Origin: Osedax fenrisi
Lineage: Eukaryota > Annelida > Polychaeta > Sabellida > Siboglinidae
NCBI GenBank assembly: GCA_964019155.1
Contig: OZ025240.1
Location: 94,025,198 to 94,089,197 of the forward strand
Direction of reading: 5' to 3'
DNA: 64,000 nt
Positions within the stretch are counted from its first letter, which is position 1. Every line of letters starts with the position of its first letter. The notes below the pieces were generated by a model that saw only the letters and a list, made by a program, of their open reading frames with translations, was not told where the DNA came from and made no database searches. The position numbers were made by a program, and so were the translations under genes. Below, one piece after another: positions 46,862 through 58,049 of the stretch.

Positions 46862-48485
46862 GATGTGATACTGGTAATTTCTGAAAATATAGATATATCT
46901 AGTATATATACTTATAAGTATATTCATTTACATCCATAATTAAGATACACTATATATATATATATATAATTATACATATAAATTATATAATTCATACTGA
47001 TAAATTAGTATGATTATGGAGACAGACAACATACTATGAGTCAGTGAGGCATATTAGTTGTATAGTAATCGATGTAGTCGTTTTTCCTAAACCCACCCAT
47101 AGGTGTACTACTGGTTACAGTGAGTCACCGTTGTCACGTGTGCGTCATTATATTACTTACATCCGGGATACTATCAAAGATTTTCTAAAGGAAAGATATT
47201 GCACTTGTTTATATTTGTGTAACCTACTAATTCGATATGGCCATCTAGCGGTATTAGTCAGATAATAAGAATTTTCTATATGTATAGTAATTTCTTAATT
47301 TCTTAATTAAAATATCACATGTTATAATATTTCATATACTAGTTCGCCATATAGTGTTAATTGTCAGATTCATTTTAAATTTACATTTTTAAAGGTACTA
47401 AGATAGATAGGGAGTGCAATATATTAAAGGTATATCTTTCCTTTGGAAAATCTTTGATACTATTGTATACTATATATATATATATATATATATATAAAGG
47501 AGCATATAATAACGTTATTATATTAGCATACGCTTATCATATAGTGATGAAATATAAGCGTCGAAATAGCGCGTAATTGATATTTGTATATGATAATGTT
47601 AATACTTTAACAATTAAATTACGTAAATCTTATAATTCACTTTATCAACGGATACGAAATTCTCGTAATTCGCTAAATATTCAACTGTATTATTATAATG
47701 ATTTATTGTGCCCTTCGCAACTATTTACCTTAGGGTATAAATCTGTATTAAGATAATACTTTAGATTTCGTTTTGGTATAATTGTTGTTCGTCTTAATTA
47801 TTATTTAAATTAAATAAATAAATAAATATATATATGTATATATATCTATTAATATATATTAATAATAATAATAATACCGGATACTAATAGTTTATTTATA
47901 CACTTTAATAATAGTAGAAATAATTTTCTATATATATTTATAAAGTGTAATCAAATACAGTTAAAACATATAATTATAATAACATATGTTTCTCCAGTCT
48001 CTCTATATACGTATACAATTTCATGTAATTTAGTTAGGGGATTATTAATCATATGAATTATATTATAATTGCCTACACAAATAGGATTGTTTACCATTAC
48101 AACCTATGCTTTAGTTATTAGATCTACGTTAATTTCGAGAACAAATTTTGTATCCATTTTTTATTAATATGGACAATTTTTCTAAAGTTATATGACTAAT
48201 AAGTCACTTTACATTAATATTATAATTTATATTAGTACTAATATATTAATTTAAAAACTATAATTGTTCAATATGAATATTGCAGTACATCAAATATTAT
48301 TTGAGTGCACACAGGTATAATTAACATAGTAAAATAATGTTAATAACTACTTATATTTAATAAATAAACAAGTTATGAATTTAATAGCATACTATAGTAT
48401 ATTCTATACTATAATATATACTATACTATAGTATACTATACTGTAGTATACTATACTATAGCATACTATATATGTAGTAGCCGGA
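46432..48485. other. Intergenic sequence
   Basis: The open frame 47044-47265 (73 codons) matches nothing I know. An inverted repeat (47165-47210 and 47410-47466) and TACTATAG palindromes (48398-48475) lie here. No gene supported. Confidence 0.4.
47165..47466. repeat. Inverted repeat, ~45-bp arms, ~200-bp spacer
   Basis: GATACTATCAAAGATTTTCT in the left arm matches AGAAAATCTTTGATAGTATC, reversed, in the right arm (seen as GGAAAATCTTTGATACTATT). The match extends through CTTTCC and, after a 13-bp insertion in the right arm, AGTGCAATAT. Could be a decayed transposon. Confidence 0.65.
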
Positions 48486-48624
48486 AAAACTTGGGAATCG
48501 TCTCTTCTCTGTTTGCACAGGCCTTATATTATATCAATTTCCACCATCCCTTAAAACCATTAATACACCATCTACCACTTTCAAACATAAAACTAAAGAA
48601 TCCTCCTTGTTAAAGATATCCTAA
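48486..48624 (+). pseudogene. LINE C-terminal fragment
   Basis: The frame ending at TAA 48622 reads ILYQFPPSLKTINTPSTTFK followed by H-K-T-K-E-S-S-L-L, the W-N-x-L-P-P-S-L-K ... F-K-x-K-L-K end of CR1/Jockey-type proteins. Only the last ~45 codons survive; a short 3' tail follows. Confidence 0.6.
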
Positions 48625-49041
48625 ATTAAAATATATCGATGAATATACCTATTTTTTTCGCCACGTTTTATGTCATTTATCCGTACCTCGTATTACTTTC
48701 ATTATTATATTGTATCTATTATTTTTACACACGAGTAATTTAATAATTAAATTAGTGTTTAAAATAATCATCATCGTCGTCATCATTATAATGATTATTA
48801 TGGTATTAAAGTATACTTATACAATAATATAATAGAATTATTACCTATTATAATATATGTTATAATACAAAAATATTATACTAATAATATATACGATATT
48901 ATAATATGTATTAATATATTATAATCCTATATTACAAAAAGAGTAACATATTTCATAAAAAGTACAATAAATTATTATATATATTCACGCTAATTAAATA
49001 AATTTAAATAATTATAAATTATCGCTATATTAAAAAGAGAA
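48625..49041. other. 5' flank of the transporter gene
   Basis: AT-rich. An AAAAAG just before the start ATG could be either leader or an acceptor. No TATA box of the kind seen at 46167. Confidence 0.4.
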
Positions 49042-49102
49042 ATGTCAACATGGATTCACGCCTCTCCCAAAGACAAAGGGTATTCTTGGATTGTTCTCAT
49101 AG
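49042..49102 (+). CDS. Transporter exon 1
   Basis: ATG plus 19 more codons and one base: MSTWIHASPKDKGYSWIVLI. Donor AG|GTTGGT is weak but gives the right phase (G|GA, Gly) for exon 2. The D-K-G-Y-S-W stretch is the family N-terminal motif. Confidence 0.8.
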
Positions 49103-49110
49103 GTTGGTAA

Positions 49111-49202
<92 letters not shown>

Positions 49203-49769
49203 ATACTGTACTAAATATACACATTCAAGTATAATCTAATGTGAACTATATTATAAAATTAAGAGTGGAGCTTTATCTGAATACATAGTATAATGGTTTT
49301 ATATTTAGATATATAAGTATACATTAAATAGTATCTAAAATGTATATAATATGTGTATTAACACATTATAATATAATTTATTTAATAACGTTAACTCACA
49401 TTACCCTCAAGGAGGTATAATGATGAACATATTCATCCCGGGCATCATCTGGAAGTCGTTCGGAATCCTGTTCCTCTCTATCCAGAAGAAGTTCGACGCC
49501 TCCGCTAGTCAGCTGACCTGGATACCCTCCCTCATTATGGGCATAGGCATGATGTGCGGTTAGGGGGTATTACGTAATAGTTATATACTATCCAGTTAAT
49601 TAATACTTGTAGTGATGACATAATAAGTGGTAGTATTCATTGCGTAATATGTTGGAGATAACATATAGTTATGTAAGACCGGAATTGAATAGATCAATAT
49701 ATATTGTTACTCTGTAGTATACGAAATACTATTGATATTATTTAACTATAATACGACATATATTAAATA

Positions 49770-49807
<38 letters not shown>

Positions 49808-50811
49808 AAATTATATATAATAACAATAATAAAGTTATATATTTTAAATTTATATATTTGTAGCCTTCTTTGATCGTACATTTGTGTATCATGCTATAAT
49901 GTACCGAGTAGTACGTGTACTATCATTAAGTGGATGTAATGTAACATAAAGGGACTCAGATTTCCCCATTTTTGGAGAGACATGAGCCAGTTAAAAAAAT
50001 TAATTGTTCATATAAATTTGAACTTTAAGTCCGACAACGTTTAAAATAAATATATATTCTATTTATAAATTATAGTATACTAAATATGTGTAATTATTAT
50101 TACTACAATTATTTATAATTGTTAGTCTCTGTAAAGTCTAGATCTCCCCAACTTTTTAACGATGGAGATAATATACGGACCATCTCCCGATGTGTTACCC
50201 AAGGACATGTCGTATTCTATAACCCCGCCCCTTACACTCCCATTACGCCCCCTAACACGCCCCGTACACCCCTTATACGCCCATCACGCATCTGACAGGT
50301 ACACCGGCCAATATGTTAGCTAAGAGGTTCAACGCCCGCACTACAGCCATATTCGCAGGCTGTATAATGTTCATGGGATTCATCTCGAGTATATTCGTTA
50401 CCAGTGTATCTATGCTGTACCTCACCTACGGAGTGTGTCTAGGTTACTGCGCATGCATGTACTATTAGATACTTAGCTAGTTGAATAGATACTTATTTAT
50501 ATGTGAAAACTTCATCTAAGTTCCTGGATGGGATGAAAGGACACCACCAAAATAACAATAACAATAATAACAATAATATAAACTCTTGTTGTTATGTTGA
50601 TATATTTTATTGTTAGTTACTCAATAATTAATAATAAGTATTGTTGCATTCATGTTATTTGAACGAGTATTATCCTGTTATGGATTTCAGTCGTATTCTA
50701 ATAATAATCAATCGAGGATAGTTCTTTTAAAATATAACTTTAATAATTGTTTAACTTTTTTTAATATTTGGAATAGGTTCTAAATATTCCTACATCATAC
50801 TAGTGTGTTAT

Positions 50812-50865
<54 letters not shown>

Positions 50866-52212
50866 ATTCTAATTATTTAACATTTTTAAAGTAATTCAAT
50901 ACAAATAATAAATAGCTAATCTCATAAACATAAATATTTCATAATATTTTGTACCTATCAATTTCGTAATGAATATTTTCATAATAGATTAGTTACATGT
51001 ACTTTCAAGTAGAATTAAGTAATATTTAGAACATTACTTTTAGATATTTCCGATTAAACCGCATTATGATGTCTCTATCGCTAGGTGTCGGGTCGGGTCT
51101 CGTGTACAGCCCTTCTATTATCATTGTGGGCGAGTATTTCGATAGGAGGCGGGCCCTAGCGAACGGAATCTCTTTCGCCGGTAGCGGAGTAGGTGGTATC
51201 GTGTTCTCCATGCTGACACGGTGGTTCCTAAACCAGTACGGACTCGACGGTTACTGCGCATGCGTATCTGATGCTCGTGTTGCTTATATATATATATATA
51301 TATATATATACATAACTGAATTTGTGGATCAGATAGCTAAGGTGTTAGACACACAAGCAGTAGGACATTAATTCGAGCCTCGTCTGGGCCATTAATTAAT
51401 TTTATAAAATGGGTCTTAAAATATTATTTAGAAGTGATCTTATATAATTGTGTATAAATGAATGATCGGCTCTCGTCAAAACTATGGATACATTAATATG
51501 TGAGCGGCTTCGAAGGGACATTAGAGCCATATATGGTTATAAGTGAAAATGTCATCTAAGTTCATGGATAGGATGAAAGGACTCCACCAAATCAAAATAA
51601 CAATAACAATAACAATAACAATAACAATATATATACTTATTATATACATTTAATAATTAATATAAAATCGTTTCCTATATTTCAATTATACCATTGCCTG
51701 GATATTATTTCATCAGTTGTATATAATTATAAATGAGGTAAACAATATGGAACATGTGGAACATATATGATTTTTTTTAAATAAACAGAAAATATAACAA
51801 TATTAAAATTATATCAATATTATATATTCGTGGATAGTAAAAACTGTATTAATGATAACAATAATTAAACTCGGTATAAATTGTTATATATATGTGTGTG
51901 TTTGTGTGTGTATATATGTGTATGTGTTATAAAGTGAAGTATGGAGATATATGGATTAATGTAATATACAAATATATTAAATTTAATAGCCATGTGGATA
52001 TTTTTATTTATGTATTTAAATGTGTTATCGTCTATTAATTTTGTTTCGTTATTTATCTATAAAAGGAACTCCGCTCGGTGAGATCGGAAAACTCGTGGCC
52101 CTGCATCTCATCGGGTATAACTATAGTTATATATTATTATTATTATTGTTATATTTATATTGTTATATAGGTCGTTATCTTTAATAAAGTGTATACGAAC
52201 ATTCACTTTATT

Positions 52213-52270
<58 letters not shown>

Positions 52271-55200
52271 ACAGGTACGCTATTGTTATTGGGAGGCTGT
52301 ATTCTGAACATCTTCGTTACGGGCATGCTATTCCGACCGCACGACTTCTACAAGTCAAGGTACGAACACAAACTTAACATCGTGAAGCTCAAGTCTAAGC
52401 TGGTGAACTCTAGCTACGATAACAAACAGTTAGTATAGCTATGTGAGGTACGATATCCTATAGTGTTATTATGATTTATATATGCAGGGTAGGTGAATAA
52501 TTGTGTAATTGTAGGTTATTGATAAATTTAATCATATGATAATATAACAACAAAACTAAATAATAATAGTAATTCATTATACAGTGTTGTCTATACATAT
52601 ATACTATAGCTTGATATAGATAAAATAAATATATTTAGATAATTCATTAATATATAGGGGAGGGAAGGGGTAGTGACCGAGGATGTAGTAGTGGCCGTTT
52701 TAATTAACGCTTAAATGGTGCTTGATTGGATAAAAAGTTCTATATACAATATTTAGATAATCAAAATATCTATAATATATAGTAACATTTTTTTTTAAAT
52801 AATTAATGAATTACTCTAATTTATTATATAATAAGTTAAAATATAAATCGAATACATTACGAGACACCTATTGCATTTTCTGGTACTAGCGGTAACTACT
52901 AGAGCCTTGCCTTATTTTAGTGCTTTTTTTAATGCCTATAGGTTATATATATAGATTATAATCAAACATTTATATTATTAGATTAAATACTTTATATATA
53001 AAAGTGAAATCACAGTATTCTAGAACTATATGATTTATAGTTAATTCAAAAAAATAAGAGCCTAAAATCAGTATTTATTGATATATTAGAAATCTTCTGT
53101 GGCATATTAATTATCGGCTACTACTCCCTTCCCACCCCTAAATTATGCTTTATATTAAAAAAAATCAAAAAGACTTCAAGTTAAAGATATATATATATAT
53201 ATTTTCTATTATAGTTGTCTTGAAATAATATAATATAATTATAATCTAGAAAGTTTAAATCGTATCAACATTATTACATACATTATTTCAGTAACTAGGT
53301 GACCTAATACTAAAATAACCGTAAAACTTATATAATCATATCAAAAACACTGTATTTAATTACGTATTTTATAAATAATAATTATTATTAAAATCATTAA
53401 TGATCCCCAAATATTTCCTTTTTGATATTAATTGATAAGGTTAGACAACCTGTAATTTCTCAATAAATATATTTCTATATCATATTCTATAATTTTAACT
53501 AATATATAAACTATTAATTATTATCAATCTTATTATTATAATCTTATTATTATTGAAACTTACTTTTTATAAATTTAATTATGTGATTAATTGATTTTTT
53601 AAATTCTGATTATAATTTGATGTGTATTTTCTAATTATCAATTCTTTTTTTATTTCATTATTATAATAATTCTATTATGAATGAACAACCCTTTATGTAT
53701 TTATCTTCGAGTGTTTATTGATGTATTGATATAATGTCAATCTAGATACTAAAATCTTTAAAATATATGAATATACTATCTATATATTTATCGTAGTATG
53801 TATATTAATTTAAAGTATTTAATATATTAAATTCAAACCTTATTAAATAAACCTTATTAAAATAGTATCAAGATATTTATGACTATTTATAATATAATAC
53901 TTATTATTATCCATTAATTTATATTATATTTCTTTCCTTCTTTTTATCGATTAAATTACATATTTGTTGACTTTTAACAAATTTCTTCATAATAGATGGA
54001 ATTTATTAAATTATTATCGCCCATATATTACCATCACGAGCTTAAACCTCAATACCACAACACGGCCCACGCATATTTCTCATCCTTATCACATCATTTA
54101 CCCATATGTACCTTTTATTTATCTAGCCTATTTCCTCTCCTCTATTTACATTTTACGAGTCTCTCCTCTCTCCTACTCTCTTACTCATTCCCCTAACTTT
54201 ACCTCATACCCATCTTACCTCTTTCCTCATTTACCCCCTCTTATTTCCCTAACTTTACCTCATACCATCTTACCTCAGTCCTCCCTTATCCACTGTTATT
54301 CCCCTAACTTTACCTCGTACCTCTATTACTATTTCCTCCCTTGCCCCCTATCATTCTCTTCTATTTACCTCGTATCTCTCTTACGTCTTTACATTTATTT
54401 ACCTCTTACCTCTATTACTTCTTTCCTATCCTCTCATACTCTCCTCTCTTTACCTCATATCTATATTTCCTATTATCTATTTTTTTACTTATTTACCAAT
54501 TTTTATCTCTTCTGTCTCACACCCCTTTCCTCTTATCTCCAACACCCCTCTCACGCCCGCTCAGAGACACCGGACCTCGCAGCCCTAGCAACCCTCAGTC
54601 GGTGTTCTCGATAGAACTGCAGCAGATGGCCACAGGCAACCGTTGCGTGGACTCGTGCGTTAGCGTGGAGACGGACGCCGATGTACTCGGTAAACAGAAG
54701 AATTTCGACTGGTACCTGTTGCGGTACCCGTCGGTGTGGTTGTACGCTCTTACCGGGGGACTTTCTGTCGTCTGTTATACTGGTAAGCAGTGTAAAACCG
54801 TGCTATATGTATACATATTTATATATATATAGGCTATTAATCCTTAATAGTTAAAATATAATATATTACATTTTTAAATAGATTTATAATTAATAAATAT
54901 TAATAAATAAATAATATTATTATTATAACATAATATTAATATAGAATGATAAATGTTCCTAAAGTTGAAATAATCTAGAGTTTATCATTACATAATATTA
55001 GTAGTATATTAGTCGAATATGAATTTTCTGATTATATGAAAAATATAAATGAATATCCTATTTAATTATATTTTAACTTTAAAGTTAATATTAAGTTTAC
55101 TAACAAGTTTAAAGCATATTATTCATATTTTTTTCTAGATATAAATATACATGTATATATAAATTAATTAAATTGGTCCTAAATTCATTAATGAATATAC

Positions 55201-55800
55201 AACTAGATTACAATTAACAATCCCCCACCATTGATACCCCTCGCAACACGACTAGGATTACTGATGATGTCACCGCCTCAAGCCGAAGTCTACGGCTACT
55301 CCGAAACAATGGCGTCCATGTTGATCTCCATAATGGGCGTAGTGGACATCATCAGTCGTATCGTGACCGGTATCCTTGCGGACATGCCGCGCGTCTCCCT
55401 AATCGCTATCTACCACTGCTCCCTGGCGGTGAACTGCGCAGCCCTGGCGAGCGTCGCCCTCGTAGGTCGCTACCATTACGCGTTAATGGCGGCCGCGTGC
55501 TGCGTGTCTTCCGCGTGCGCCGGTTGCTTCCTATCGCTGTTGCCGATCGTGATCGGACGCGTTATCGGTCACGGTCGACTGCATACCTCGTTCGGATTGG
55601 TCACCTGCGGCATAGGCGTGTTCCACCTGTTCGTGCCGTACGTGTTCGGCGTTCTGCGGGACGCGACCGGGGATTGGGACGCGTCGTTTTATCTCGGCTC
55701 GGCGATATGCGGCGCGCTGACCTTGCTGAACTTCGCGTCGCCCCTGGCGAAACGGTGGTCGGACGACATGGACGTTAAGAGGGGTATACACGTGGAGTAG
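49042..55800 (+). CDS. Monocarboxylate transporter-like protein (SLC16 family), seven coding exons
   Basis: A 12-span major facilitator that would move a small monocarboxylate (or a related solute) across a membrane, probably with protons; the substrate cannot be told. Exons: 49042-49102, 49412-49558, 50299-50442, 51085-51249, 52275-52428, 54565-54782, about 55207-55800. They give about 485 residues, the usual family length. Family marks: N-terminal D-K-G-Y-S-W (family D-G-G-W-G-W), the EYFDRRRALANG motif of span 5, a long cytosolic loop between spans 6 and 7, and V-D-x-x-x-R in span 8, where an Asp/Arg pair is conserved. Introns 1-4 are all phase 1, intron 5 is phase 2 and intron 6 leaves in phase 1. 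The last acceptor does not fit in frame. Exons are GC-rich, introns AT-rich and holding SINEs. Confidence 0.88.
49113..49192. repeat. (TA)n microsatellite in intron 1
   Basis: About 78 bp of TA just after the exon 1 donor, then GTGTGTGTGT. Confidence 0.95.
49412..49558 (+). CDS. Transporter exon 2
   Basis: Acceptor CTCAAG, donor TGCG|GTTAGG, phase 1 to 1. Encodes the rest of span 1 and the loop to span 2: KSFGILFLSIQKKFDASASQ then L-T-W-I-P-S-L, matching the family's S-F-G-V-F-F ... F-x-A-S-x-S-x-x-S-W-I pattern. Confidence 0.9.
49559..50298 (+). other. Intron 2, with C-rich 3' end
   Basis: AT-rich with (TA)n at 49775-49804. Its last ~85 bases are C-rich with ACGCCC and CCCCTTA-type repeats (50220-50290), unlike the rest. 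Confidence 0.7.
50299..50442 (+). CDS. Transporter exon 3
   Basis: Acceptor ATCTGACAG, donor CTAG|GTTACT. Encodes spans 3-4, with AKRFNARTTAIFAG and YLTYGVCLG. Phase 1 to 1. Confidence 0.9.
50500..50577 (+). mobile_element. SINE fragment in intron 3, tail only
   Basis: GTGAAAACTTCATCTAAGTT, TGGATGGGATGAAAGG, CACCACC and AACAATAACAATAA match the SINE 3' end. The head and body are missing. (TA)n follows at 50817-50860. Confidence 0.85.
51085..51249 (+). CDS. Transporter exon 4
   Basis: Acceptor CGCTAG, donor GACG|GTTACT. Encodes VGSGLVYSPSIIIVGEYFDR, the R-R-A-L-A-N-G signature and span 5. Phase 1 to 1. Its donor region is identical to that of exon 3 over 15 bases. Confidence 0.92.
51313..51628 (+). 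mobile_element. tRNA-derived SINE in intron 4, copy 9
   Basis: Whole element: head GTGGATCAGATAGCTAAGGT and ATTCGAGCCTCG, complete body and (AACAAT)n tail of about 30 bp. Preceded by (TA)n. Confidence 0.92.
51629..52274 (+). other. Remainder of intron 4
   Basis: AT-rich, with (TA)n at 52220-52266 running up to the exon 5 acceptor. A GC-richer island at 52066-52117 is discussed under findings. Confidence 0.5.
52275..52428 (+). CDS. Transporter exon 5
   Basis: Acceptor ATGACAG directly after a (TA)n tract, donor ACA|GTTAGT. Encodes span 6 (TLLLLGGCILNIFVTGMLFR-P) and a basic start of the cytosolic loop. Joins exon 4 as Y-G-L-D-G-T-L-L, with no gap against the family's Y-G-W-R-G-x-L-L. Leaves in phase 2. 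Confidence 0.88.
52657..53138. mobile_element. GGGG-terminal non-coding element, copy 3 (intron 5)
   Basis: 482 bp. The left end GGGGAGGGAAGGGGTAGTGA pairs with the right end, which reversed reads GGGGTGGGAAGGGAGTAGTA, both then having CCGA. TA on each side (52655-52656, 53139-53140). No coding. Confidence 0.75.
53139..54049 (+). other. Intron 5, AT-rich middle
   Basis: Nothing recognised. Confidence 0.5.
54050..54564 (+). repeat. Long pyrimidine tract at the end of intron 5
   Basis: About 500 bases almost free of G, built from diverged units with CCCCTAACTTTACCTC and ATCTTACCTC. It explains the long open frames seen over this stretch on the + strand, which are not genes. A polypyrimidine tract this long before an acceptor is unusual. 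Confidence 0.8.
54565..54782 (+). CDS. Transporter exon 6
   Basis: The acceptor CGCTCAG follows a very long pyrimidine tract; donor ACTG|GTAAGC is good. The first base completes Gln with CA of exon 5. Encodes the hydrophilic middle loop (PRSPSNPQSVFSIELQQM, an acidic D-A-D stretch) and span 7 (SVWLYALTGGLSVVCYTG). Confidence 0.88.
54783..55206 (+). other. Intron 6
   Basis: AT-rich, no recognised element. A missed micro-exon could hide here. Confidence 0.5.
55207..55800 (+). CDS. Transporter exon 7 (last; 5' border uncertain)
   Basis: The frame is open from 55207 to TAG at 55798-55800. Encodes spans 8-12: IPLATRLGLL, SMLISIMGVVDIISRIVTGI (Asp and Arg of span 8), then LLPIVIGRVIG and SFGLVTCGIGVFHLF, and a short tail. 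The only AG before it (55205-55206) would start the exon in phase 0, but exon 6 leaves in phase 1, so the join shifts the frame. A missed micro-exon, a non-AG acceptor or a base error are all possible. Over half G+C by eye. Confidence 0.85.
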   Translation: MTINNPPPLIPLATRLGLLMMSPPQAEVYGYSETMASMLISIMGVVDIISRIVTGILADMPRVSLIAIYHCSLAVNCAALASVALVGRYHYALMAAACCVSSACAGCFLSLLPIVIGRVIGHGRLHTSFGLVTCGIGVFHLFVPYVFGVLRDATGDWDASFYLGSAICGALTLLNFASPLAKRWSDDMDVKRGIHVE

Positions 55801-56413
55801 GCGTGTCGAGTAATATCGGGGCGTGTCGCTATTATAGTTAACTCTCGTGTTCGGGATTTGGATGCGTCGAACACACCGCTCGGAAATGATAAAACGACGT
55901 GAAAACGCTCGACTTTCTCTACGTGCATACCATTATATCATCAGGGTATGCCCGATGCCCAATTCATTCGAGGCATATTTATCCGTGTCGTTTAATTAAT
56001 AATATGTTTTACAAGAATATAATTATATTTACATTATCTTAATATTTTGATTTGACGGTACATTATTATTAATATGTGATTTTATTTATTGTTATATATT
56101 AATTTAAGAAAATGTATTCCCTATTACATTATTATGTACAGATAATAATATAATGTATAAACTTAATAAATAATTTATATTAATTTGAATTAATTTAATA
56201 TATTATAAAATATAATGCAAAATAACAATAATTTTCATAAACGTATTCCATTTTTTTTTTAATATATATTTTAATGTTTATTTAATACGACTAATACTTC
56301 TTGTTTTATAACAAAAATATAAATTTACATTTATTTATCTTGTTAATTATTAAATTATTAAATACTATTACTATATATATATAATACTTCAATTTTAGTA
56401 TAATATATATATA
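55801..56413 (+). other. 3' untranslated and flanking sequence of the transporter gene
   Basis: The first ~170 bases keep the higher GC of exon 7, then composition falls to AT-rich near 55980. The first AATAAA is at 56165-56170. Confidence 0.5.
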
Positions 56414-57325
56414 GGGGAAAGTAACCGAATACGGATAGTAACCGATTACGGACATTGCCCGAATACGGATACTCTCGTTATCTCAGAAACATTAAATCAT
56501 ACCAAAAAATGTTTAATGAATAAAATATTCATAATTATATAAATAGTCTAAAAAAGTATTTTTTATTTTTAATTATTCAAAATATTGCTATAAGATATAT
56601 CCAATAAACTGATTTCTTTATTACGCTTTTAAATTTATGAAAAAAAAATGTCAACTTAAATCCTTATCAAGAATATACAAATGCATCGATATAATACTAT
56701 GTTATTAAAAATAAAGCATTCTAAAAATTATTTATATAATTTCTATATTTGTTATAAAATATTCATTAAGTTATAAGCATATATCTAGAGGTCATATATG
56801 TCCATAATACGGACACTCTAGGTGTCTTAATAAGGACACCCTATAACCAATCAGCGCGCAGTATATGAACTATTCTGATATTCATAAAAATCGTGTGCGT
56901 TATAATATTAATACCACCAATAAATCTAAATCTAAAATGTTTATTATTTAGATACTTAAATTGTTGTATTGATCAAAAAATTAATAAAAATAAATAAATT
57001 ATTAACTAATTAAATTAGAATAAATTATTCATAAAATTAATTATAAATAATGTAATTTTAATTCGTTTGATTGATTCATCAATACTATATAGTTTATCTA
57101 GTGGCATATATGGTGTCCGTATTATAACACAGGGTGTCCGACGGATACTGTCCGTATTCGGAAATGGGTACCGACACCTAAATACGGACACCCCATTTAT
57201 CTATGGAATTAAAAGATTAAATAAAATTTTAAAATCACTATATTGTCATTTTTGAATACAAATAAAGAGTCATAAAATGTTAAATCATTTATTGTTAAAG
57301 TATCCGTATTAGGTTACTTTACCCC
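56414..57325. mobile_element. GGGG-terminal non-coding element, copy 4
   Basis: 912 bp. Ends GGGGAAAGTAACCGAATACG and, reversed, GGGGTAAAGTAACCTAATAC. AATACGGACA or TGTCCGTATT motifs recur near both ends (56440-56475 and 57115-57200) and once near the middle. Same plan as copy 1, with CGG where copy 1 has TCG, so a sister subfamily. No coding. Confidence 0.75.
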
Positions 57326-57741
57326 ATAGATATATTTCTTAGGTTTCTTAGGTTTCTTTAATTTTTAGATATCGATATTTGACTTATATAAATATATACG
57401 CAAACAGATAATAAAGAAAACTAATATTTAAACATTCGATAATATCTATATTATCAATATGTGTGTTATTTTTATTATTATTAGTATATTATTTATATAT
57501 TTCTATGATGCTTATTAAGCATTATAACTACTAGAAACAAGAAAACATATTATAATTCAATTTCATATTAAATTTAATAATATTATTTCACGTTTACAAT
57601 TATATACAAAATAATATAATAAATAGCACCTAATTTAATATATTAAAATTGATCATGTATTTATTTAATTATCAACTAATAATATATATATATAAAATTA
57701 TACAATTATAACCACAATATGTGTAAATAGCACAATATAAA

Positions 57742-57778
<37 letters not shown>

Positions 57779-58049
57779 TATAAATAAATTAATTAAATAA
57801 AATATAGTCGAATATTACAATATTAATAATATCATTTTGTTCTATTATTTGTATTTTACCTTAATAGAAATAATGATGTTTTTCACTACAATACTGAGTT
57901 AATAGATTTAATATATATATATATATATATATAAAGTGATTTATATTTATTTATATATATATCAAATTATATATAAATAAATACAAATGTAATATTACAA
58001 TGAGAGGTCATCTTAACTGGCCATCATACGATTAAATACCGAGGTAGTC
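57326..58049. other. AT-rich spacer
   Basis: (TA)n at 57741-57776 and 57910-57932. Nothing else recognised. Confidence 0.5.

Noticed and set aside
47044..47265. 73-codon open frame as a gene
   Set aside because: No family motif, overlaps an inverted repeat arm, and no start or splice context.
53964..54832. Open frames of 216 and 163 codons on the + strand before transporter exon 6
   Set aside because: The upstream parts are translations of the G-poor pyrimidine tract (Ser/Leu/Pro/Tyr-rich) and belong to the intron. Only 54565-54782 is coding.
55497..55928. Overlapping open frames in other frames of transporter exon 7, including two on the minus strand
   Set aside because: They arise because the exon is GC-rich and so poor in stop codons. 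The transporter frame matches the family; the others match nothing.
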